Made by a program: the position numbers and the translations under genes. DNA of 64,000 nucleotides from Russula earlei. Taxonomy: Eukaryota > Basidiomycota > Agaricomycetes > Russulales > Russulaceae. Location: contig JAGFNK010000012.1 of the NCBI GenBank assembly GCA_025769875.1, positions 236,224-300,223 of the forward strand. Direction: 5' to 3'. This document shows, in pieces, positions 1-12,996 of this stretch. The notes under the pieces were generated by a model that saw only the letters and a list, made by a program, of their open reading frames with translations, was not told the origin of the DNA and searched no databases. How positions within the stretch are numbered: the first letter of the stretch is position 1; each line of letters begins with the position of its first letter.

Positions 1-845
1 TGTGAATGGTGGGGGTAGGGGTAAGTGGGTGGTGGATGCAATGCAGGTGAAAGCAGAGGAGAGAGGCACGGCAAGACCGGACCGGCTCGAAAGTCTGGCC
101 CCACCAAGCGTTGTGATCAGTTCAGTTCAGCTTAGCACTGACAATGGATGGTCACCCGATCGCGTTTCATCACACACCACGGATGCGTAGACCGTTATCG
201 TGATTATTCATTCATTCATTGAATAAAGCGCCGCAAAGTGCCCATCCCTGACTGCACGCAGTCACGATAAGCACCAACGCAATGGTCGCCCATATGTACA
301 ACCCCAGGTCACAATAGCCGAGAGCCGCACACTTTATTCTAATTATATTGCGGCGCGAGAGTGATTTTCGCCTCGCAGATCGAGCTAACTCGTCTTTGGG
401 TTAAACAAAAATCAGGTGACACGCCAAGCCCAAGTCCCAAGAGGTTGCAAACTCAGGCCATAAACTGAGCCCACCACCGCATACCTCGTGCTTCTCTACT
501 CGGTCCAGGGACTATCCAGCATTGGTGATTCTTCCTATGCACCTTGCAGTGCATGGACATCCAGTCCTCTATTTACGTATAAGACAGAGGGTCAGGGGAA
601 GGTCCTAGGCGCTTGCCATTCAATATGATTCCCGGAAATAACACCCCGTGGAGACTTAATGACCAACAACTTTTGGGAAGCGGGAAGATCATCAGATCGC
701 GGAGAAGTGACCAACTCCCTATGGACTGCCATCACATCACAGAAAGGTCTAGAGCTGAGCTCTGCAAGGTTACCAGTCCGAGTAAGATGACAGGCGATGC
801 TTTTCGGTAGCAGTACGCGTTAACTACCGCCAGCAATACCCGTCT
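1..845. other. Left-edge intergenic DNA
   Basis: No convincing coding region was found. Open frames here are short and resemble no family I recognise. A short TTCA run (about 208-220) is the only simple repeat. The right end is the 3' flank of the minus-strand RNA polymerase III subunit gene, so its polyadenylation region should lie here. Confidence 0.5.
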
Positions 846-3800
846 TCAAGCGTCGTCAAGGATCAAACGAGGGACGACATTCATTGCCATGAGCTACAGA
901 TGGGGCACCAGAAAGAGATGGCATCGATCAGTGACGGTTCTGGATGGAGGGACATCAGAAAAAATCACTCCGTACCTCTTGGAACAGCAGTTTTGCCGCG
1001 TAAGGGACAGTAAGCTGAGCCACGCTCTTGGAGCTTTTGCAATATGCACACCAACCCCTATAACCGAGCAAACCGCAGGTCTGGCAGGCATTTAATTCAA
1101 ACTTATCAGAAGAGATCATCAGACGCTCCAGCAGAAGTTGGGTTGCGCCATAACCAATCAAACAGTCGCGCTCCATCTCGCCAAGACGCAACCCCCCCTC
1201 ACGGGAAGCGCCCTTCGGTGGGTTGTCGTGTTAGCGTCGCGCGCGGTCCCCTACACACGACCAGTCAGCCCTGGAAACCGGGGGGGGGGGGAAGCCATCA
1301 TACCTAGCCCGAGCATGCATCTTATCCATCACCATGTGTTCTTGAATACGCCGAGTGAGGAGGCAAGGCAAAGATATGATAGACTAATAACATACTCAGT
1401 TTCTAGCCGATGAAGTCAGGCACTGAGATCAAATCTGATGGTATCAACAAAGAAGCCACTAAGCTCACTTGGTAGTAAATCGGCCCGAAGTAGACGTACG
1501 CCTCCAGTGGCTCTCCCGTGATACCACTAGTAAGCATATCCTTTCCAGCGTAACTGAACCCGTGTTCAATGAGGATGCGCGACATATCCTCGACCTGGAA
1601 GGCACATCATTCGGTCCTTCAGCTGTCCTTGCCCTGGTATGAATCTGGGAAGATGGACAGACCTTAGACCCTCCAAAAGCCGTGCCATATTGGAGCTTGC
1701 CGGCCAATACACCCGCCTAGAAAAATCGTGTGCAGTCTTAACCTATCGTACGGACGAATAGACACAAACCTTCCCAGAAAGAAGTTCAATCATCTTGCCG
1801 ACTGTCATTCTTGAGGGGAAACCATGTGGGTTCATAATGGTGTCTGTCTCGCAGAGTCACTTCACCGCTGCCAACTCCGTGAACATGGCGCTCACCAGGC
1901 ACGATCCCTTGATCGTTGAACGGCATATCTTCCTGATTCACAATCAGGCCACATACGCCTTTCTGACCGTGCCTAGAGGAGAATTTGTCACCTAACTCGG
2001 GTCTTCGTGTTTGTCGCACCAGAACCTTGATAAGCGTTTGATCGTTGTCAGTGTCAGAAATCATGACTTTGTCGATATATCCTGCCACAGGAGATTTATA
2101 CGTCATAGGAGCATTTTTGTATGGGGCCGAAGCGGCTGGCCCTGAGAAAGAGTTGTCATTTGCATTTGAGGGCGTCTGCTTGTGGACATAGACGTCGCCT
2201 GGATCCACACGTTCGCCAACGCCGGCAAGGCCATCAAGTTGAATGATATCGTACTTTTTCTGGATTTGGCCATTCTCGTCCAGCGGCGCATCCGCAAGGC
2301 GATCATACCTGGAAGGCAACGATCAAAGCAACTTCGAAAGAGAACATGAGACCGTTACCCACGTCCCATTAGGATACTTTCGGATGAGCGTCATGTTCTT
2401 GCGAAGGACTTGACACCGTCCGTACCCACGATCTAAACTAGCCTATACAATAAAACGTTACGGAGAAAAACCAGGAGATTTGGCGCCACGCACTTTGTTG
2501 AGAATCAATGCATCTTCTATATCGTAACCGGAATAGCTCATGACCGCGACAGTGGCATTCTGTCCCGCAGGAAGTTTGTCGTAGCCCACTAATTCAATCG
2601 TCTTCGTCTTGACCATAGGCAGTTGCGGGTAGACGGAGAGATATAGCAACGTATCAATGCGATTGAACTGGTTGTATCCAATAGCACCAATAGCCTGCTT
2701 TCCCATAGCACACTGGTATGTGTTGCGAGGAGACTGATTATGGTGTGGGTATGGAATGAGACCAGCAACCGCGCCTAGCAACGTGAAAGGCTCGATCTCC
2801 AGATGCGTGGTGGTTGGGACAATGTCCGGCTCATAGAGTGCAATGTAAGAATCATTTTCCTCGTTGACATCCAAGTACTCGACTAGACCTTTTCGTAGGA
2901 AATCGTCGAACTCTAAGAGGCCTTGTTTTAGGAGCTAGCAAAACGTGTCAATGCGTCCATTCGTCCCGCAGGTCGAATCGCACCTCAGTATGATGTTCCG
3001 TGACAGACGACTTGCCACCGTCTACTATAATCATAGGGCGGCAAATACGACCACCATCGCAAGCGATATTCACTGTTCGGTGGTGATGATTGATATAGAT
3101 GCTGACAAACTCGCTGACTCTCCCTGCTCGTCGCAGACGACGAAAGTTATGAACAAATCGAGTAGGAAATCGGGTGAGACCGATGATTGTCCCATTAACT
3201 TGTACGACAAAGGTACCGGAAGCATACATTTCCGTCCCAGTTGCCTGACAGATGTCTGATTATCCCCGGTTTCAGATTGTTGTCTGACATTTGGAAGGGG
3301 CTGCACACCTTCTACACTGAGCATGAACGCGACTTTCACGATCGGCTCCTCCTCCGCATCAGTGGTGATGTGGGTCATGAGAGCTAGATTTTTGACCAAT
3401 CCGCAGGCTTCACCCTCAGGTGTATCACTGGGACACAACATTCCCCATTGGCTAGGTTGTAACGCTCGCGGGCCACTGACTTTGCGTGTCTTCTCAAATT
3501 GAGAGGAAATGCGCGTCATCATGCCCAACGCCGAGATAAAACTCAAGCGTGAAAGAACGTGAGTGACACCCGCACGTTCCATCCGGAACCGCTTGAGAGA
3601 CCAGTTCCCTGTGGAAATAGCGCGCACGAAGCCCGCAGTAATATGATCACCTTGAAACTGCATAGTGTTCCATGCATCAAATTCGTTCGTTCGCGAGGGC
3701 TTCTTGAGAACCTTATCGATGGATGACTTGAGGTTAGTGTTGAAAGTCTTGAAGAGGTCTTCAAACAACAAAGCCAGTAGTTGTCCTGCCCTGCGAAGAG

Positions 3801-5060
3801 TCATGAACCATCACAAACAAGAGAATCACTTTCGCTTACAGCTCCAGCCTCTTGTTACCAACATAGTCCCGATCGTCCACCATCTTTTCGTCGTTCATGG
3901 CCATCAGGACGCGTCGCGTCATGGTTGCAACGAAGATCGCCTTCGATCTGAAGTCCATCCCTGCGACTGGTACGTGGGCGAGAACGATAGTTGCTAAAGC
4001 CTCAAGAGCTTCCTCCCAAGCGGGTCGGCGTGGGCCAACTACACGGCGGTTTACCTTTACACGTGTACCGATCCAGTCAAGGGCTTGATGGCGTGTAAAA
4101 ACTCCCAATCGTGCTGCATCTTCCAGATTTGGCGCAAAAGCGTTAACGTACGCCTCTGAATCGCCTGCGGTGAGAAGAAGGATCTCCTTATCCGATTGTA
4201 TGCCAAGAGCCTTGAGCGCAACGGCGATGGGGACATCTTCGTGTATTGAGTTATGCCGAAGGTAAATCTTTCCTTTCTTGGTTGTGATATAAGTCTTGGA
4301 TTTGAGACCGCCGTGAGTGGAACTTTTCACGCATCAACAAAGGAAGCAAGCGCAGGATGGGTTAAGTAACATACGAAGTACAAGAAGCTTGAACCACGCC
4401 CTTGACGGTATCGGTCTCAACGATGATGCGATTCTTGCTCAGCTGTTCCTGAACGAGGATGACCTTCTCCGTGCCTTTGACGACGAAATACCCACCAGGG
4501 TCAAGCGGGCATTCGCTCATATGAGCCAGCTGAGATTCGGTGCGACCTGTGAGGACACACTTGTTGCTCCGAAGCATGATAGGAAGGCGACCGATGTTCA
4601 CGTTCGACCTCCGAACGACGTTTTTACCCCGGGTGTACTGTATCGTAACAAGAATAGGTGCGCTATATGTGGTGTCGCGTAAACGGCACTCATGCGGCGT
4701 AACGCTTTTGTCGATCGCGTCCGCGTCCGTGCGATCGGGAAATCCAACATGAATGTCCGTGTACTTCAACCAGAACCGGGGATCCACGTCAGATGTAACC
4801 TTGTTATTCGCTCTTAAGATGTTCTTGATGTCCACATCGACAAAGTAATTGAAAGAATCGATATGTTGTTTGACCAGACCTTTGACCTTTAAAAATGCTG
4901 GGAGCAACAGCCATTTGTCCTAAGACCTCTAAACGCCAGCGCACAAAGCAGTTTATGGATCACCCACCTCGACCTTCTTTATAGGATCGGTGATGCCCAG
5001 GCCGTGCCACTCCACCTTGTTCGAATCCCCCCAACTTTCATCTCCTGCATGTCCTTCCAT
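846..5060 (-). CDS. RPC2: DNA-directed RNA polymerase III second-largest subunit (RPC2/Ret1)
   Basis: This is the beta-like catalytic subunit of RNA polymerase III, which transcribes tRNA, 5S rRNA and other small RNAs in the nucleus. Pol III rather than Pol II identity comes from the N-terminal run [20 protein letters not shown], the [13 protein letters not shown] segment and the C-terminal zinc site [17 protein letters not shown]. Other hallmarks are [22 protein letters not shown] and the [10 protein letters not shown] tail. I traced 15 exons (minus strand): 5060-4968, 4919-4375, 4322-3840, 3790-3289, 3244-2984, 2934-2494, 2442-2363, 2308-1896, 1843-1770, 1716-1663, 1594-1469, 1402-1396 (7 nt), 1340-1304, 1250-976 and 893-846, ending DDA-stop. 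The start is the first ATG before [17 protein letters not shown]. Every junction keeps frame except one extra A at 1206/1207 (plus strand), which breaks frame inside the RQPTEGRSR[DE]GGLRLGE motif. The gene is either sequencing-damaged or newly broken. Confidence 0.95.
1396..1402 (-). other. RPC2: 7-nt micro-exon of RPC2
   Basis: The conserved stretch [21 protein letters not shown] can only be assembled if AAACTGA (read on the minus strand) is spliced between a 66-nt intron (1403-1468, GTGAGC...TAG) and a 55-nt intron (1341-1395, GTATGT...CAAG). It supplies Lys, Leu and the first base of the next Lys. Both introns have consensus ends. Confidence 0.85.
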
Positions 5061-6118
5061 ATTTTCTGCCTCCAGACCATACGGCAGACTAGTTTCTGGG
5101 CTGTAACGAGAAGGATGTCGATGTCGCTCAGTGACTGAGTGGATGGATGTCCCGGTCACGTGTCTGACTCGCTTCACGCACGTCTCAAACTGACTCGGAG
5201 ATGTACGTTTACCAAGTCGATAATGGCACCTTCACCGACAGAAAGCAATTTTCGCAGCAGCCTTTCTCAATTTCGTTGGGCGAGAGGAGTCACGGATGAC
5301 TCGCAAGATCCGGGTGCTGGGACCTCTCGTAATCCTTTCTCTCGATTCTACAATGCAGTCGGAGGAGCGTATATCCCGTTGCGGTCCAACGAAAATTCCA
5401 ACGAAGAGGAGGCATACTTTGCTCTTTCCCGTTGGGAAAGGTGGATTCCATGTCATCTTCCGCTCCTCTCGCCTTACGAACGTCTTGTAGATTGCTGGGC
5501 TTTTTAGCTTGCCTTGCAGGTGCAGCCGTTTGCTTTGGGGTTGCTTTCTTCACACTTCCACTGCTCGCTATTCGTCCTGCAAAGTTTGCCCTCTCCTTCA
5601 GGTATTCGCAAGATGCTTCCGTGTGTTTCACTGCTCACGTTCCCCATTAGCCTTGGTAGCTTGTTAGTTATGTTTGGGTAAGGGTTAAGCTCGATCGAAC
5701 GATGCCGACGGAGGACTGAGCTAATTCAATAGTTTCTCCGTCCTGATCGGCCCCATCAATCACATGAGACACCTCGTGTCAAAAGAACGCTTGCCGTTCT
5801 CCGTTGCCTACATGTCTAGTCTAGGGTTGACGTTATATTTTGCATTGGGGGTACGCCACTGCTCGACCGCCCTCCCGCAATGACGTTAACAGGTGTTGCG
5901 CAGCCACAGTCTTATTTCGGGTCCTTGATAGGTGCAGTGGTCCAGGTCATTGCTCTTCTTTCATATATCCTTGCGTATTTTCCTGGAGGCACACAAACAT
6001 TACGGTTTGGGAGTCAGATGGCACTTCGCAGCGTTGGGACCCTACTTCCCTTCTAACCCAATTAATTATAAACTCGCGTACATATCCTATCTCTTTTCTT
6101 GTACTTGTAGCGATTATA
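5061..6118. other. Intergenic region with an uncertain minus-strand open frame
   Basis: This lies between the RPC2 start and the NUP192 stop. A minus-strand frame (about 5290-5631) encodes a lysine/alanine-rich stretch, KKATPKQTAAPARQAKKP, then PSNLQDVRKARGAEDD. An adjacent frame continues basic (5232-5456). They could be exons of a small basic protein, but I recognise no family and could not prove splice joins. The first bases next to 5060 should hold the RPC2 promoter. Confidence 0.3.
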
Positions 6119-9100
6119 TTATACGGTGATACCATCCACTTCCTCGTCCTCCACCTGCAAGCCAACGGTTTCCCAAATTCGTCTTGACATGACCTTGATA
6201 TATGCCTGACTTTCCCGCCATTTATGATCCTGTTCAGAAGTGAGATGGGTTGTTTCAGTTAAGTTGGTTGGAGACTTACAAGGCTGAGCAGGAGCAGATG
6301 ATTGAGGGCAGGTGAAAGTCGTTTCGCAGCGTCTTCGCGAAAGACAGCGCTCTCGTTAGGCTGTGGCACGGATCTAAGGACCGCTGCCGTCGATACTTTT
6401 ATATTTGGGTTGTTGACATGCCGTGACGCGCAAAAGCATGCAATGTGTCGCCAAAGGAGCAACAATACCATTTCAAGTGACGCTATAAAGAAGCTCATGA
6501 TCCAGTTATCCCCAAGACGGAAAGACAGCGGCCTCACACATAAGGTTATTCGCCATATTTTGTGCGCGTACGAGGGCATGCTCGAGTTTGTAACTCATTA
6601 AACCACGCTTTTGTCCGATGTCAAGATCGCCCAGAGTATCGATGTCTAAGGTGACAATCTGTAATCGGGATCAGGAATGCTTTTCAATTCAATGGGAGAG
6701 GTATAATGTGACTTACCTGCTGGATATCATTGACTTGGACATGGGCCTTAGACTCTAGTGCCGCACTGATAGCAGTAATTTCTTTCAGCGTCTCCATCAG
6801 CTCGTCGCAAAGGTTAGTTAGCGCCTCGATTGCATCACCAACTGTGGGAACGATGGCTACGAGGAATGCCATAAGACAGCAAATAACGTAACTATCATCG
6901 CAAATAACATACCGATGAAGCGAACTGCCCTGTCCTCATGTCGTGGAATTGTGATTATAGGCGACAAGACAATCGTAATGTCTGGCTCTATGTTCTTGAC
7001 GTAAGCAAGCGTCCGTCAGAGATGCGGGAAATGACGCGCCCGTAAATTCACTCGCAGCTCCCAGGTACCCGATGAGCGCCTTGCGAAGCGACTGCTCCTT
7101 TCGTTGAGGGATCAAATCGAACCTGCAGGCACCGCCACCTAGCCCACATCAGGACTGGATTAGTCTAGTCCAAGTAATGGCCTCGAATACTCAAACCTGG
7201 TATCCTGCAGTTTGTATCCAACCCCTCGGACTCCGTCTGTGGACGAACCTTGTGTGACGACTGATTCATTCCTATGCGTCGCGCTGCCAAACTCAAAATT
7301 GCGGCGTGGATGCCTCCGTACCCGCCACTCCCAGAAGCCTGGGAACGATGTAAGCACAACGACTCATAAGAGATGGATTGACTGACAAGCTCGGACTTGG
7401 GAACAGAAGGGAATATCACCGAACATAGATAAACGAGAAGGTGGATTTCGTCAAGTACAGAAAGAAAATACTCATCCCCATCATTTCTAAGTATCATGAC
7501 AATCGTGTCACGGTGGCTAGAGAGAAATTCCAGAGCCTGAATGATGTCAACTTATCAGTCTGAGGAAGAAAATACACTGTACTGCACCTGATTAACTGCG
7601 AACGAATGTCCTGAGCCCAAGGTTGCCAGAATTGTATCGATGAGTTGTACAGCTGGCATGAACAGTTGGTGATAACGCTGGATGGCGGAGGGTAGGAAAT
7701 GGTGGTGATCTGACAAACCAGTCAATAAGTTAGAGAGCAGAAGACGGGTTGGCACACCAATAAATGACTGATCGGCTTCAGGCAGAGTGTCCAGGAAATC
7801 ACAGTCCGCCAAGATAGGAATTACTCTAGCCTGTATCAATCGCTCGGCTCCTTGGCGTGTTTGGCCAATGCGAATAAGAAGGGACATCTTTGCCTCGTAA
7901 ACATACAGGGAGTTGAGATCATCTGAATAACGATCAGTCATCAGCCACGAGCGATAGAATGGAATTTTGATGTACGATGTTTACCTGGCTCTGGTTTGAG
8001 AACGGACTGCAGTCTACGGTCAGAGTCTTTGATGTCCCGAACAAAAACGCCGAGAAAACCGTGCTGAACGAGGGTCGAAAGAACATTGCACTGCTTGTCA
8101 TCTCGCGATAGATGGACAAGGCAATCTAGGAGCATGTAGGCCACGGTCTTCCACACCTCCGTCCCGTCCGATGCATCACGAGAGACAGTGGTTACCAATC
8201 TCTCTGCTACTGGCCTGAGGACTGCCAGGTACCCACTTGAGTTTGCGCTTGCTGACCCGTCAGGTCGGGATGGTGACCGCCAGCTCTTCCCGTGCCGCAG
8301 ACGAGAGTGAGAGTGTCATGATGGCGGACGGTTCACTTCCCCCGGACAGTGTTGTCAAGGTCTTCTACCACGAGGTGGAAATAATTGACGAGCGCTGCAT
8401 AAAGATTTCCGCGAACGAGTTCTATTCGGTATTCCAAGACACATTCCAGGAAGCTTCGCAACAACCCATGTAATCGCTCGGAAGACAGAGAACATGAGTG
8501 CGAATACGACCCTAGAAGTTGTTGATCACGCCAGTCCTCCCGCAGCTTCGTTATGAGCGACAAAGACACCTCGGAGAGTAGCACTGCAGTAGGTTCAGCT
8601 ACTGTGCCTGAGCGGATGATAGGGGGCAGCTCTTGTAGTAAGTCGAATAGCATTGCCTCCCGTCGGTCCCGGGGCAAGCGGGTGGAACACTTAACTAGTG
8701 TCATGTCCACTAACCTTCTCCACGATTCGAAGCTAGTCGTAGTGGCGAATAATATCTCCCGTTGATGGTTCTCCGTCGCACAACTTTCCAGGACATATGC
8801 AGTTTCAGCATTGAGGCGCTCGAGATCAATAGGGGTGACGATTTGGCCCTGGATGTGAAGAACGTGCCTTGTCCGGCTAAGCAGGGACAGGACGGCTGCC
8901 TGATCGACAACTTCACACCCTTTATCATCGAGGAGCACGCATGCGGCAAAATTTAGATTGCCAAGTAGTTGCATTTGGACGGGTTCGACAGTAAGTGTGT
9001 CAACCCAGTCGAAACAGAGGGACTGCAGATATTCAATGATGCGGAGGTTTGGCTGCCCCACGGCACGAATGCTTTGGAAAGGTTCATCCTCCCAGTCCGC

Positions 9101-12100
9101 AACATAGACCTGTCGCTGCTCGTTTCCGTAAATAAGCTCCAACAGTTCCGCGACGCCCTTGAGATGGCCGCGATTTGTGAGTATATGAAGGTCCAATGCA
9201 ATAAGGTCGAATATGAAAGACCGGAGTCGGAGGAAAGAGGCCAGAGATTCCACTGTCGTAGCAACTCTTGAGCCATCAGGATACCTGGCTTCTACATTGG
9301 GGGTGGATTGGGGTGGGGGATAGATTGGGAGTGCAGCTAATTGGCGAACGAAGAAGTTCTCGCGGGTACGAAGATAGCGCATTGTGAAGTCCGAAGTGTG
9401 ACGGTGCATGCATAGATGGTGCAAGACTCGATAGAAGCGTTCAGCCAAAGCTGGCATAATGTTAAACAGAGGCTCGGTATGGGCTAAAAGTTCATCATCG
9501 GTTTTGTTCTGGTCAGTACGAGGAATCCCCATGTTTACCCAGTCGAGGATGACGTGCACAGAGGTTCTTTGTGCCCCAAGAGCATGAGGATCCTGAATCT
9601 GTTCCACGTTGGTGGCTCCCAGGAGCAGGAAATGCGCCACATTTGGAAAAGGCGTCCCTGGTCGTGTATTTTGCGCAAATAGATCGAGCACGGCGATTCG
9701 GACCGCCTGTGGCAAGCCAGGTGCGACAACCTCGGACTCAACCGCGCCGGCACCTGTAAATTTATCTTCATCACTCTCGGCAGCATCAAGCCCGTATAAG
9801 GTGTCAATATCTAGGAGCTGACGATAACCAACTATGATCCGATCTGACTCTGGACTACGTTCGAGTAACAATGCCAGGCTTGGGAAGACATGCGATTTCG
9901 TGAGAAGGTTGAGGATCTTGACTGACAACAAAGACACTTCAGGATGTGAACGATAGGCGACGTAAGAAGCGATTGTTGGAACAAAGTTCGATCCAAAGGA
10001 GAGGGCTTGATCTAAGCGGGTGTAGAAAGAGCGAGGTCGAGCGACGTGGGTGGCAGTAGCGATCTCGGAGAGTAGCGGTACAAGTACATCGAGGAAGATG
10101 TCTTGCACTTCGAGGACTCGATGTATGATTCGCAGGATTCTGATAATGGTACCCCCGAAGAGAGGTTCATCGTTATCGAGGTTCTGGTCGAAGCCTTGGA
10201 TACCATCGATAAGATATGCAAACAAACTTGTTTGGAAGGGAGAAGTTGTTAATATGCGCTGGAGGACGCCAAATCCAGGGAGCATTATAAGCAACTTGAG
10301 GGCTTCCCTCCGGGCGTGGTTATCCTCAGGAAGCGATAGGAGGGTCTCCACATTGTAACTTGCCAAACATCGTTCGATAAATGCCAGGCACAAATCATTC
10401 ATTTGCCAACGGTCATAGTTGTCCTGGAATTCCCTATTGGGAATGCGCAAGAAAACTTCGTCAATGACAAAAGCCACAAAGGGATCAATGCCAGCCTGAC
10501 GATATGGCAGACCGAGGCTCTCCGGAATCGTGTTGATGGGTTCAGTGTCTACGATCCTGCTCTTGAGCGATAACTGCTTTGGCGTATGTATGAGAGTGGC
10601 CAGCAACTGCAAAAAAGGGATAGTTTCAGGGTACACTCTGCTCGCCTCCTCCACGAGCTCGAGTTCAGCTTGCACGCCTTTCTTGGCGATGCCACCTCCA
10701 CCACGGACATTGATGACTTCGAGCCTTTCCATGAGTAGCCACACTGCGCGGCATATCTCGACTCCAGGCGAACCCGCACCTGCCTCGCAGAATGCCGCTA
10801 GTGCGGAGAACACGGCACCTTTTAGCTCCAGGGGCACGCCAAGAGGGATGAGAGAGACAAGAGTGGGGATTGCACGTAAGTGTGCGTGGCCACCGATCGC
10901 CAATCGAGCGGACACAGAATATTTAGCAACGGTAGCCAGAAGGCGCAGGAAACATTGACCAAGGCAGACATCCTTCTGGGTTAGCGAGGCCTGTTGGGCT
11001 TGGTGTTGGGCTTGGTGGGAAGACATGAAGCCGTGGTGAGATGCCGCCGCTTGCTGAGATCGTGCATTGCTAGATGTCGTAGCCCATGAATCGAGAATGC
11101 CGAAAACGGTAGCCCAGGGCGCGATCGCGCCGCCCGAACTTGCGGCAGGCAGCACATTTCCTGGGATAATTTCTCCACCACCTCGCGCTAGGAAGTTGTA
11201 TGCCAGGTCGCTGCACTGGTGACCCTTGGCTAACCCAGCAAGCATGTCGTAGAGCGCAATGGACATGTCCAAATCACGCAGATTCGTTGACCATACGGCC
11301 CATTGCAAGAATGCTGGAAGTTTCCCAGCTTGGGCTTCTACAATTTCCAGCCAACTGAGCCGTTGTGACTCGGAAGGGCTCGACCCCGAGCCCCAAAACT
11401 GAAGCGCACGCTCGGGCGGCAAAGCGGAAAAAAGGACGCCAATGAAGGAAAAAAGCATTGCAATGTCATTGCGGGGTGTTTGTGTGGACCTGTCTGGCTC
11501 TGTACGAGTGGTAGACGAGCGAAAGTGCCGGGATCTGTCTTGCCGTGTGCTCGCAAGGATAACATCCTCCTGTCGCTGTTTGATTTTGCGTAGCTCCGAC
11601 GAGGCGTATGAGATGACAGATCTCACAAGCATCTCGAAGCACTGCAAGACCGCCGCCTTGAAATCATCCGGTGGAAGCGGTTGTAGTTGGTCCGCCTCAC
11701 TGAATTTGATCACGGAGCCCGCATAAGAGCCCGATGGAAAGGCGCCCTCACGCCTACGAAGCTTTCCCACGGAACCAGCGAGGAACGTGAAGGCGTTCCC
11801 TTGCACCGCATTCCATATGTTCGATTCTAGTTCCTCTGTCCTAAAACCGTCTTTGTGCTCGAGTGAAGGATCGCGATGTCGAGCCTCCGTCAAGAAGAGG
11901 GTCCACTTTAATTGTAGGGTAGCCTTGACCCCAGCCTCCTTCCACTCCTCCGTCGGGTCCAACTTTCTCTTCATGAGATTAAGAGTGGAAGTGAAAGTAG
12001 CGAGCTTTTGCCTTAACGTCCCTCCTGGAGTTTCGGGGTCTACGAGGTCAAATGCGGCGAGCAAGGAACAAAGAATGTAATACGAAATGGCGTGTCGTGG

Positions 12101-12996
12101 ATTTTCTTGCAGCCATGGCACCATTTTTTCGATTTCGTGAGGGGACAGATATCCCAGACGAGACAAGAGGAAGAGGATCGTAGAAAGAGCACGGCGCTCT
12201 TGGTTCAGTGATTCGACACGCAAGGAATGTATATCTGATCCTAGATTTATATTTGGTCCTGAGTAAAAGAACAAGTTAGAAGATTTGCAAGGGCGGGTTG
12301 TTGCGAGGGATGGAGGCATCATACCTTGGAGCGTTGTATTGCTCCCGGCATTCTGTTTTGCTGCTAAGGCCAGAGATATTGTCTGATCGAGGGCTTGAAT
12401 CTCATGTAACACCTTCCAACCCAAACCTTTCTCTCCAAATGACAGCGCCTCAACCGCCTCCTTTGACGAGATAAGTTGTTGTGTCACGAACATGTTCAGG
12501 CGAGCATGGAGAGAAGCTGCCCCAGGAGAATCAGCAATTTCCGCGGCTTCAAGGAGGAAGCGGATGCAGTCGACGAGATCGCGTCGCCTTCCGTGGTGTT
12601 CAAGCACAACCTGCTCCAAAATATTCACGGGACTAAAATTTGGGTTATTAGAGATGACATGTTGCATGAGCCCAGCGATATAACGCTCTGAACAACTGAG
12701 GACCTGGGCGAGGTAGATAACTTGCATAGCAAAGTCGCTATTGACAGACAGCTGTCGGCCGTCGACAGTACATTTGCCTGATAAAAAAATAAGTATGGGG
12801 GTTCTACCGAATAGGTGAAGTACGCGCCGTTCTGCAGTTCCTTCCTCTCGTCCTCGCAAGGGGGTTTTGTGTCAAACAAGTTGACTAGGTTCTGCCGGTG
12901 TAGAACCAGTAGATCAAACAGCTCTTGTTCGTCTATGGTATTTTGCGCTTCTAGTGCGCCCAAGAGGGCTGAACGAAGGCGTGTCAGGGATCCCAT
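6119..12996 (-). CDS. NUP192: Nucleoporin Nup192/Nup205 (inner-ring scaffold)
   Basis: This is a large alpha-helical scaffold nucleoporin of the nuclear pore inner ring. The N-terminus (LFDLLVLHRQNLVNLFDTKP, then KCTVDGRQLSVNSDFA) and the C-terminus (LYVYEAKMSLLIRIGQTRQGAERLI, then AIQRYHQLFMPAVQLIDTIL) are characteristic of the Nup186/Nup192/Nup205 family. The central exon 8333-12780 is nearly continuous, with one in-frame 66-nt intron at 12259-12324. Smaller exons follow through 8198, 7941, 7497 and 6872-6260. The last exon, after a GTAAGT intron near 6270, encodes DHKWRESQAYIKVMSRRIWE and stops at 6119-6121. The start at 12996 (MGSLTRLRSALLGALEAQ) fits the family but an upstream exon is possible. 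The first intron does not join in frame with a GT donor: the family frame needs a GC donor (AACG/GCGCGT) or a 1-nt correction. Confidence 0.92.

Noticed and set aside
846..5060. RNA polymerase II subunit RPB2
   Set aside because: The N-terminal and C-terminal signatures ([39 protein letters not shown] tail without the Pol II pattern) fit the Pol III subunit better at every informative position.
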